Source: Aphelocoma coerulescens
Taxonomy: Eukaryota; Chordata; Aves; Passeriformes; Corvidae
DNA length: 64,000 nt
Direction: 5' to 3'
Assembly: GCF_041296385.1 (NCBI RefSeq)
Contig: NC_091016.1
Coordinates: 20,745,497 to 20,809,496 of the forward strand
Shown: positions 25,154 to 34,425 of the stretch, piece by piece
Position numbering within the stretch: position 1 is the first letter of the stretch
Layout of the letters: each line of letters begins with the position of its first letter
Translations under genes and position numbers: made by a program
The notes under the pieces: generated by a model
What the model saw: the letters and a program-made list of their open reading frames with translations, nothing else
Told to the model about the DNA's origin: nothing
Database searches by the model: none

Positions 25154-25717
25154 ATGAGAGTGAGAGAAAACGAAAGTGAAACCAGGAACGCAGCGAGACA
25201 GAAAACAGCAGCCACTTGGAAAAAAGAAAAAATCATCGTAGCTAAGGTTTCAGGAGTAGTAAAATGGCATAATGTTAAACAAAATTATGGTTTTATAATG
25301 AGATGTGACTACCAGCAAGACATATTCGTTCCTAGAACTGCTATGAAAAAGAATAACCCTGAAAAATACATCCCAAGCTTAGGAGATGGAGAAGTAGTAG
25401 AGTTCAAAATTGTGCAAGGTAGAAAGGGGTTACAAGCATCAGAGGTCACTGGGCCTGATGGTGTTTTTGTGAAAGGCAGTTTATATGCTAAAAATCCTAG
25501 TCATGTTAGACAATATCCGCATTATAAGCAGTCCGTACAGTCTCCCTTTCCTAATCCCACCTTTCCCTTTTATCCTATATCCTATTACCCCCAGTGTATT
25601 CCCAATCCATTTTTCACCCATGATTTCCCTCACAAAACCATGCCTTTGCCAACTGTTTCCCCAAAAATCCCTTTCGAATGCCAAGTGGGGGATGAAGAGG
25701 GGGAGGGAAGAAATTAA
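25154..25717 (+). CDS. Cold-shock-domain (Y-box-type) protein captured by an LTR element
   Basis: 187 codons, ATG to TAA, uninterrupted. Residues 1-25 are charged. Residues about 26-109 form a full cold-shock domain closest to vertebrate Y-box proteins, about 60% identical to YB-1 by eye and without gaps. The nucleic-acid-stacking residues are present: Trp38 in VVKWHNV, Phe47 in NYGFI (RNP1) and Phe58 in DIFVP (RNP2), at the spacing of YB-1 Trp65, Phe74 and Phe85. The histidine after RNP2 (YB-1 His87) is Pro60. The KKNNPEKY and LGDGEVVEF segments, which LIN28 and bacterial cold-shock proteins lack, mark it as Y-box-like. The Arg-rich C-terminal clusters of Y-box proteins are absent; residues 120-175 are Pro/Tyr/Phe-rich instead. 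There are no introns, as expected from mRNA capture. Likely role: single-stranded RNA or DNA binding, perhaps packaging the element's RNA or controlling its LTR. The domain call is firm; the role is inference. Confidence 0.9.
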   Translation: MRVRENESETRNAARQKTAATWKKEKIIVAKVSGVVKWHNVKQNYGFIMRCDYQQDIFVPRTAMKKNNPEKYIPSLGDGEVVEFKIVQGRKGLQASEVTGPDGVFVKGSLYAKNPSHVRQYPHYKQSVQSPFPNPTFPFYPISYYPQCIPNPFFTHDFPHKTMPLPTVSPKIPFECQVGDEEGEGRN

Positions 25718-25972
25718 CTATTGTTGTTTAGAGTTCCAACAGGTACAAATTGAAGAAACCCTCTCCTGCCTCAGTTTCCCCACAAAGCATGCCCAGAGAG
25801 TCCTGTCTCCCTTCTGTCAGCCTTAAGATGTTCCAGAGAGTCTGTTTGGACATTTGAAGACTCAGGAGGGTGGCTTGTTTTGTTTTGAAACTGCCCTTGT
25901 TATTTCATGTTTATCCAGTTGTTTTCAGTGTTAAGTTTTAAATCTCTTTTTGTTAAAAATAAACGGGTGAAA
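25718..25972 (+). other. Interior 3' untranslated region and weak polypurine tract
   Basis: Follows the cold-shock stop codon. It has no open frame of interest. The last bases before the 3' LTR (about 25961-25972, ACGGGTGAAA-like) are mostly purines and occupy the position of the polypurine tract that primes plus-strand synthesis, but the tract is short and impure. An AATAAA lies just upstream, near 25967. Confidence 0.5.
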
Positions 25973-26257
25973 TATCGGGGTCCCTCCCCCTGCCATGGAG
26001 CCCTGGGAGAGGGGCCCTGGGGGGAGGCACGGGGTTTCCCTGGCCCTGGTCAGCCTCGTTCCCCATTGGTTGTTTTGTGTTCCCCTGCGCGGGCAAGGAC
26101 CCTCGGGTCCCGTGATTGCCGCAGTTCCTCGGCAGATCCCAGCCATGCAGCTGGGGAAATAAACATCTCTGAAAATATCTACCAAGAATCAGTCCATATA
26201 TTTCTTTCCATGGGCCTTGTTGTCTGATACACATGTTGCAGTTTCCCCACTGTAACA
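25973..26257 (+). repeat. 3' LTR of the cold-shock element
   Basis: 285 bp, matching 23958-24244 along its length. Its first dinucleotide is TA rather than TG, probably a later mutation; the CA end is intact and abuts the AAGGCC duplication. The inverted CCAAT is at 26065-26069 and AATAAA at 26158-26163, both conserved. Confidence 0.93.
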
Positions 26258-26348
26258 AAGGCCTTACAGGAGTCCAAGTGAATGACATCCATAGCCCTTC
26301 CTTTCTCCACTGCTGCAGTCACTCCATCACAGACGGTCACTGGGTTCG

Positions 26349-26579
26349 TCAGGACCTGTCCTTGGTGAAGTTGTCCCCAGTCACCTCCCTGTCCTTTATG
26401 AGCTTTAGCACAGATTCCAGGAGGAGCTGTTCCATGACCTTTCCAGGCATGGGAGTGAGGCTGACAGGTTGGTACCTGCCAGGGTCCTCCTTTCTACCCT
26501 TTATTAAAAATGGGTGCAATGTTTCCCTTTTCCAGTCACCAGGGACTTCACCTGACTGCCATGACTTTCCCAACGTCAT
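26349..26579 (-). pseudogene. CR1 reverse transcriptase fragment
   Basis: The minus-strand frame reads as the N-terminal part of a CR1 reverse transcriptase: a SGEVPGDWKR segment, a KEDPGRYQPVSLTPMPGKVM segment and LLESVLKLIKD. These match the family's fingers region before the catalytic motifs. The catalytic YADD-type motif is not in this piece. It is a dead fragment of the CR1 interrupted by the cold-shock element. Confidence 0.88.
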
Positions 26580-26689
26580 GGAGAGTGGCTTGGCACCTAC
26601 ATCAGCCAGGTCCCTCAGGCCTCATCAGGTTCCATAGACTTAGGCGCGTTCAGTTTCCTCAGGTGGCACATTCCATCTTGAGTGCTGGA

Positions 26690-27130
26690 ATGCACATTTT
26701 AGGAATTATGAAGATAAATCATCTCTGTCCCTTCCTCCATCCCCTTCCTTAATTAAACGAATTAAACAAAGAAAAGTTAAACAAGAAAAAATTTGTTGTA
26801 CATCTGTTTCCCCATGCTGTGTGAAGTTTTCCTCCCTCTCAAACTCTCACTGGTGCCTCTTCCCCAGGAAAGGTCTTCCCTAGGAGAAACCATCCTTTTC
26901 TAGGACAAGGATTTTTAGGAGAAATGGATGCACATGGCACAGTCTATTCCAGAATGGTCACAGCTGCTAAAAGCTTTCCACATCCTGGATCAGTGATTCC
27001 ATCTCTCCTGCCCAGGCTTTTACTCCCTGTATTCATGAAAAACAAGATGCAGTCAAGCCCTACACCAGCTGTCTTCTTGATGTTGAGAGTTCTGGTACCC
27101 CAAGACTGGGACCTCCTACCCCACATCTAC
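26690..27130. other. Divergent or inserted stretch within the CR1
   Basis: The flanks (to about 26670 and from about 27150) read as neighbouring parts of one minus-strand CR1, but the spacer is about 300 bases longer than I would expect. The sequence is AT-rich at first, then mixed, with no recognisable repeat ends. Confidence 0.4.
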
Positions 27131-29283
27131 CCCCTTCCACCCTGGGAAGAGAGGTGGCCTGAGCAAAATGTTGTTGAGCACCTTAGCCTTCTCCTCATCT
27201 TTTGTTACCAGTGTTGCTCATTTTGGGGGGCATGAGGGGCTGCTCTTTTTGATATTCCTTTTCTGAAAGTACCTGTAGAATCCTTCCCTGTCCTTCCTTG
27301 TGTGCCTTGCCAAGTTCAGCTCCATCCACGCCCTGCCCTTCTTGACCCCATCGCTACACAATTAATTGGACGGTGTCTCTGGACTCTTCCCAGGTCACCT
27401 GTCCCTGCTTCCTCTGCCTGTGCATTTCTTTCTTGCCCTTTAGTCTCAACCCAGCAGGTCTCTTGCCTTCCTTTCCTGATTTTTTAGACCTGAGGATGAA
27501 GAGCTTTTGCACCCTATGGAAAGCATCCTTAAAAGATCTTGTCCCTAAGGACAGTTTCCCAGGACTCCTATACCATAAGTGAGTCAAATACACAAAACTG
27601 TTAATCTTTGCCTCTTTGATATTCCGTGTACCTTTGTGTTTCCAAGTGAGAGACAGTGGCAGAAGACAAAACCTTCGGATACCTCTCTGAAAGCTTTCTC
27701 CTCCTCAGAGCCCCTCAGACAACTGCTTGTTGGGGACTCAAGTGCTTGCTGGATCAGCCCTGCTCTGGTGTGCTCAGCACAGGCTCAGCTCCTGGTGGTG
27801 TCTGAGATGTGTTACGGGTACACAGGGACCTGTTCTGCTTCCCTGGCAGAAGAAAGAGAAAGCACAGGAGCAAACTGAAGAGAAACAAGTGGGAAGATTC
27901 AGATCAGTAGAGTCAGGAGTGCAGGTTTGGAGAGTAGAAAGACCAGGATGGTGACAGCACAAAAAGTCCTAAAAATGCGAAGAAAAAGAATAATCTTAGA
28001 GGTTGAAGGATGGGTTAGGTAGAAGAGAGCTGGAAAGGATGAAAACTGAAAATGAGTGACCAATGGACACAGCAGCAGAAAGCAAAAGCCATTTGCAAGG
28101 AGCAAGCTCTGTGAATATCAGCAGTCCAAAAAGAGCTTTAACAGTCCCACCAGCCCTGTTTATGAACACCATATTATAGCATTTTTCTAAAAGCAGTGAG
28201 AAATAGGGAATGAAATCTAGGGTCATCTATATGATACAGTTCATAAAACTTCATAAAGATGAGATGCAGATCAGTGAAGGTTGTAATATAATGGAATAAA
28301 TGCACACCCTATAAAATGTGGAACAGCATCACAACAATTCTCATTTTCAGGATAAGCCATACACGAGGATTCTGGCCCTTGTTGTTTTGTTGTGTAGGAA
28401 AGTCTGCCCATTTTAATTAAAATACTGAAACCAAATTTAGAAACCTGGCTGGGGCTACACTCCTAGGAAAATTTTCTGTGGTCACTCAGTACACAGTAGG
28501 ATTCAATACTTTTTCTTCCTGTGTGTAATCTGAATAAGTGAATTGAAATAATTTACATTTTTTGTAATGATCAGGGAGTTGAAATAATGAAAGGTGATCA
28601 TGAATATTTTAATTGAAGAATAAAATTATGTTAAAATAATCTTCAGATTTCTCTTATGCTTTGTCAAAAGACACCAATACTATAACGGTATTGTAATTTT
28701 TAGAAATGCACTATAGATTCAAATATTCACTATTCATAAGGTTCATTAATGCCTTTTTCAAAGGTGCTTTAGAAAAGATGTAGAAACCTCTTTCGTCTTT
28801 GAAAACATTGTAATTTGTGATTAAATATATCTACAACGTAGCTACAAAGATATTCATCTGCATCACAAAATCAAAATCAGAATATAGCACAAGATCAGTG
28901 CAGTTGACATTTTCTATTGCTGCTAGTGTTTTATGCAGTATCCTTCAGATGACCACATCACCTGATTTCTTACAGAATCTCATTAAGGGTCCTTAACAGT
29001 GGCACATTTCACAGCAGAGGTGATGCTGGAGTCTGCCTTGCACCAAAATTTTGTAGGTTAAGGGTGTCTGTGTTCTTTTCATCAAAAACCTTGCAAGTCT
29101 GCAAAAAGACCATACAACTCAAAGTCAGATGCATTTGCCTCAGTGGAAGATCTGAATATCAGCTCAAAATTATACCTTTGTTTTTGTTTCCAGTATAATA
29201 TTCAAGGAATTTAAGTATTAGAACAAAGCATGACTGCATTTTATTGCTGGATGTCCAAAGTATAAAATAATGATTTAAAACGT

Positions 29284-29303
29284 TATATATTTATAAATAT
29301 ATA
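29284..29303. repeat. Perfect 20-bp AT palindrome
   Basis: TATATATTTA followed by its exact reverse complement. Pure A/T composition makes chance origin likely. Confidence 0.8.
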
Positions 29304-31672
29304 CCCCTTTAAAGGACTGCCATTATGCTTCTGTGGCCTATCATCTGTGATGACTACAGGAAGTTCCAAGACTTCCTGCATTGTGTTCAAGCTGTTTGCT
29401 TTCAACATTGTTTAACACTATATAACCAGTTGTAATACTTCGAAAACAAAATACTCAAAAAATGGATTTACAGAGGGCTTGGCTTCTTGAAATGCGTATT
29501 ATGTTCCAATGCTATGCTACTAAAAAAATCCTCTTATTTTTACTTATTAATTATTGTAGTTTAATGAGATCCTTTTGTTTCTGTTCCCTAACTTTTTGCA
29601 AACATCTAAAGACATACTCTCTTTTGTCCATGAGATACAGAGACCAGAGCAGGAAGTCTTGTCAGCAGAGCAGTTTCCACAGCACACTGATGAAAACCAT
29701 AAACCATTTAGGAGCCACGTGCATGAATGCATAGTCTGTACATATTTCTCTTACTCCAGGAGGTACAGGCCTCATGAGAGCAGATCCCTTCAAATCCTAA
29801 CTAATTGTATTTTCAGAGAACTGGGGCACTGATATAACTTCTAAGAATGCAGCAGGCTATCCACAAATAATGCTTCTTTCACAACTTACCACTGCAGAAG
29901 AGATACTGGTCTCAGTAGGAGTTATGTCCACCATGACTGGGAGGTAAATCCCACTGCTCCTTGTGCCTGCCCCTGCTCACCCGTGGCACCTGATGCAGGA
30001 TGCTGGGGAATAACCTCAAGAGAGCAGCCAGTACTGCCCTCCTTGAAGGCAAAAGGCAGGGAAGAATAAGGGCATGAAGGACACTGAGGCACCAGCACTG
30101 CTTCATCTCAAAAATTATGTAAATATCTGATGCTAAGTGGCCAGGAATTAATTTAATCTTCAGTTTGCTCACACAGAGCTGATCAAAGGGTCTGTCCTTA
30201 AAAACAGGCTACCTGCAAGCAATCAGTGTAATTGTATGTCAAGGGGGCATATGGGCTTTCTTTGGAAATGAAGAAGAGCCTTTTATCTGAGAGGATAAAC
30301 AGGCAACACAGAAGGGATTTTTGAGAATAAGATTTCACCTTCCCACAATTACCAAAAAAGCTTCTCCCAGCAGAATAATCATATCTAAACTCCTGGCTAT
30401 CCAAAAAGGTACTGCTCCTTGTCATCTTCAGTGGAGTTCCAGTTTGCCCTGCTCCTCACCTCAATAAAGACTGCAGCTCAGCTTTTAACCCGTTTGCAAA
30501 CATAAGGATTCATTTAAGAAGCAGGTGTTTGTGCTCACCTCACTGTATTTGTACCTGCCCCACTTCCTTGCCTCAATTCTCCAGCCCTGCTCAGCATCTC
30601 CACACTGCAACCTTATCTTCCCAAACCAGACAAACAGCTCCCTCCAGATGCCAGGCCAGTGCCACTGCTGCAGCAATAAACTGGTGAGAGGGGAAGGATT
30701 AGAGGTACACTTACTGAAGGAAGAAGTAAACGCCTTTTCCAGGGGCTGAACACATCACATCTGCCTCCTTAAAGTCAGTGAATAGCAAGTTGTTTCTAAA
30801 CTTCCCTCCACCTGGAAGTACAATTATGCTAGTTAATCTTGAAATGCCTTTGGCAGCTGTCATCTGGGTTTTTTTCATATTATCCTTAAAACTTTTCTAG
30901 TGGTAAGTACACATGCAGTGAGAAATAATAGCCCTTTGTGTAACAAGCAATACACACACTTTGTCCAATCATTTTTACAGTGTTTTTCTCCATTTCAGAA
31001 GTTATTATCATCACAGGAGAGACTGAAAGCTGAGCCATCATACCACAGCTTAAATGCAGTGGTGAAATGTTTCCTCTTTTTCTCCCTTCCCTCTCCAGCT
31101 TTTTTTTATTTTTTAAACCAAAGGTGTAGAGGATGCTAATTGTGACCAATATTGTTATTTCTCAAGAAACCCATCCAAATCCCAGCACAGCACTTGCTGC
31201 TCTGCTCTTAGATTACAGCCTGTATGGCCCTTTCAGGCTTCTGCCAGCCTCCAAAACAGAAGTCATCCCCTACCATGGACTTCTGCTGATGCCACAGGTT
31301 AAATAACACAGGGAAAGAGTCAGGCCCTGCATAAACAAGAAATAAGATAGTGTCTGCCACTCAGTTTGATGCCAGGTAAGTGCTGTGGGACTAAGAAGTG
31401 AGAAGCCTGCAGACTGAGACAGCTGGAGGCACTGGTAAAAGAAGCTCACTTTGAGGACAATGCAGTTGATGTGCTTAGTGTTTGTCCTCAACAATTTCTC
31501 CTTGGTTTAACTTGGAGCAGGCAGGGACAGACTATTGCAGGAGAGAGGGATCCTTGAGATCTTTGTCTTGGCAACTGATCTTTGACTTGTGAGGAGATCC
31601 CAGCTCACCCCAGGGCTCTTACTGTTCTGCATTTTCCTGGAAGTGCCCAAGCTGGAGTGTTACAGTAAAAGC

Positions 31673-31700
31673 AATAAAAAATTTAAAAAAAAAAAAAAAA
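31673..31700 (+). repeat. AATAAA followed by a poly-A tract
   Basis: AATAAA at 31673-31678, then a 16-A run at 31685-31700. This is the shape left by a retrotransposed mRNA end, but the sequence upstream shows no recognisable parent gene and the spacing is short. Confidence 0.55.
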
Positions 31701-34399
31701 GTAAAAGAAATCCATTTAGAAGCCACTTTTAGTACCAACATTCTCCAGTGTGAACCCCAGCGTTTAGAATGGGAAATGTTTGAGGCTGATTCTGAACACA
31801 GGTTCAAACTCCCATACAAAGATTGTGAAGGACAACATTGAATCCAAACTGTGCCAAAGGTATGAATTCTAAATTCAGTGCCTGCTCTATGCATAGTGCT
31901 CATCTCTTTTGTCATTAATTTTTTTTCTTTTTTTTTTTTCCCTCTTATACTTCTTTTAGAATGCCTGATTGATGAAAAACACTCACAAAATCATGACCCA
32001 ACAACTTCCCCAGGTATGATCCTGGATTAACTCTCAGGATCTGTTCCCTTTTCTACAACCAGCCCTGGTAGCAAAGGTTGGCACCTATCTTCTTGTGCCT
32101 GAACGTCCTTCCTCCCTGGGAAAACACAGTCTGTTTCCCATCAGAAATGTTATTTCAAATTCAGCAAGTAGTGTTTAAAGCAAAGGTCAGCATTAGTTCT
32201 GGATGTGCTAATGCACCATGCTTATAATGGTTCTGTATTGACTCCATATTTCAGAAGATGAGGCTATTATACTTATGCCACCTAGGATTCTTAGGAGGCA
32301 TTTAAAGGATGTTTTCACTAGCCTGCAGTATCCTCTATATATTTAACAATACACTCAGAGGATTTCATCTTGAAGTTTTCAAAATTGTTTTATGATTTTA
32401 CCTCTATCCAAATATATCATTTGAAATTTAAAATTTTGTGTCCCATCGGTATATTTGTTTCACTGCCTGAAATAAATTAAAAACCTAAGTCCCAGCCTAT
32501 GTTGTTGGAAGAAAAATTGGAAGTCAGATAATGTTAGGCAGCCAGAGCTACCAAATGATTAAAGAGTGGTAGGTAACTTAGCTCCAGTCTGTGGCAGGTG
32601 ACTGCGTTCTGCAGCTTGAACAACAGAAATCTCTCTGCCTGTACTAAGGAAAGTAGCTACTCATCATATACTAAGGTTACGGCCATGGGATATGTGTATA
32701 TAGTCTCTTGCACTTGCTTGGCAGTCACAATACACTATTTATCCACAGGGAATTTTTGTAGCAGTCTTACAACTGTGAAGCAATTTATAAGGTCTTCCTT
32801 TCACTCAGCATGTTCTCATCAGAGAAGTAGATAACAGAATAACTTGGGACTGAAATCTAGTCTAATATTTCAAAGCCCTTGAGACTCTGATTAGACCATT
32901 GCTCTGTCTGCAGATAATCTCCCACTAAACTAAATGGATGGTGCTTTGTTTTGTCCACATAAAAATAGCACTAAGACTTTGTATCTGGAAAAAGTAAGAG
33001 TCTGAGTTCCCTGATGGGCATGTGAGAAAAAAAAAAATCTTATTTAACTAACAAAAGAATGAGATAGGGATGAAAAATGCAGATGTTAAAGCAGACTAAA
33101 AATTGATTGGCACAAAAATTTTCCTCTAGCTGTAGATATTCTGGGTAGACTGCACTCACTGGGCAGATGACTAATGACATGCTTCTCACTGGAGTCTTTA
33201 GGCCAAATGCAGCTCTCAGTTACCCAAATTTAAATCTCAAGTAAATCTGCTGATGTTACCGTAGAGTTGTGTCAGCTTCCCTGAGAGCAGAGTAGGATGC
33301 CTTGTTTATAAAATTAAGCTCTGAAAGGTACATCTGTGTGTGCATTTTGATTTGCAAATAAAATAATTTTATGGAGCTAAATTTATGCAAATACTTGGAA
33401 TCTAAATCCAAAGGAGACCTTTAGTCTTGTGTTCATCAAAAAATATGCACCATTTTACAAGAAGGTACTCAAAAATATGATATGGAATACAATTAAAAGG
33501 AATAAATTCACAGAGGTTTCATATTTTACCAAGTCTTTGTTCCCTACATGTGTATAACTGACTGCTCCCCTAGGAGAAAAGAATATACATGCTCCAGTCC
33601 TTGTATTTGTCTACCTAAAAATATCAATACATTTCTCCTCACAACAGCTGAGGGAAGAACACAGACAGCATTACCACTCTATCTTTAATCAAGTGCAGAG
33701 TCAGGAGAAATCATTAGACTTCCCAAAGGCCAGCCTGGGAATGCAACATGTAAATAAGGAGAGAAATGCAGTGTTCTGCACCAACCCTCTAGTAGCCTTA
33801 GATCCCTTCATAGGGGATGGAATATTGTGCAAGGGTGGGGGGATTGGGAAAAGATGTCTGTGCTAACTCCCAGATCAACACATACAAAATGAAGTCAGAG
33901 GAACTGTTGTCTTAAGCATTTAGGCATTTATTTACATTTTTGGGTACACTATACCTGAGTGCATGCAGCTTACAGTTTGTTTCCACTCACTGGAGGCAGA
34001 ACAATTTATAAAGGACCGCTGCTTCTTTTCCCCTGCATGGAAAAATTCAACACTGCAGGTGAGGCGTTCAGGGAGTGCATTCCAGAATATAAAAATCACA
34101 TTGGTCTTTTGATATGAGGATCACCTGCAGGCTTTCACACAATTCTTTATGCTTACAACAACTCTGTTTAAAAGAAAACTTAAGGGATGGCTGGTGATGA
34201 AGGAATTCATTTTTAAAGCAGGCATTCGGAAAAAGCAGTGAAGGAAGAAACACCATTCATTTTTCTCAAAGAAACAAGACATCAATTCCACAATGAATAT
34301 ATCTATAAATTATCATTTCTTAACTTTAAAAAATAAGTTTTTCTAGCCTGCTTTGGCAACCTTGTAGTAATTCTCCTGCAGGTTGCAGAATCATGTTCC

Positions 34400-34425
34400 T
34401 GATGATAGGAGCTAGCCTATCATCA
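34400..34425. repeat. Perfect 10-bp inverted repeat with 6-base loop
   Basis: TGATGATAGG, six bases (AGCTAG), then CCTATCATCA. It would form a tight hairpin in either strand's RNA. Mixed base composition makes it less expected by chance than the AT palindromes. Confidence 0.85.

Larger units (their letters stand above)
23958..26257 (+). mobile_element. Non-autonomous LTR retrotransposon carrying a Y-box cold-shock ORF
   Basis: A complete 2,300-bp element. It has direct LTRs at 23958-24244 and 25973-26257, a perfect 6-bp target-site duplication AAGGCC (23952-23957 and 26258-26263) inside a CR1, and a TGG-initial primer-binding-site-like sequence 2 bp after the 5' LTR. The 1,728-bp interior is far too short for pol and shows no protease, reverse transcriptase, integrase or envelope. 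It holds a short ATG frame, a GC-rich stretch and an intact 187-codon cold-shock-domain ORF. A 6-bp duplication is usual for class II (ERVK/beta-like) elements, so those are the likely source of its machinery; this is inference. The LTRs differ at roughly 8% of sites by eye count, so the insertion is not recent. Confidence 0.93.
23681..27580 (-). mobile_element. CR1 LINE on minus strand, interrupted by an LTR element
   Basis: Read on the minus strand, this is a CR1 with part of its reverse transcriptase and its 3' end. The 3' tail is at 23681-23730 (complement of the usual tail with GGTTTGGGTTGGAAGGGAC-like text). The RT segment lies at 26258-26660, and a more 5' coding segment at about 27150-27580. 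The element at 23958-26257 was inserted into it. Removing that element and one AAGGCC copy restores a continuous CR1 text (GTCAAGGCCTTACAGGAGTC-like), which proves the order of events. About 300 bases more than expected lie around 26690-27130. The CR1 is inactive: truncated, split and full of stops. Confidence 0.9.

Noticed and set aside
24655..25236. 193-codon minus-strand ORF opposite the GC-rich interior of the element
   Set aside because: It is antisense to the element, low in complexity, and explained by high GC removing stop codons.
25154..25717. LIN28-type or bacterial cold-shock protein
   Set aside because: The segment after RNP2 and the GDGE/VEF region follow the Y-box pattern; there is no CCHC zinc knuckle as in LIN28, and the tail is unlike bacterial proteins, which end after the domain.
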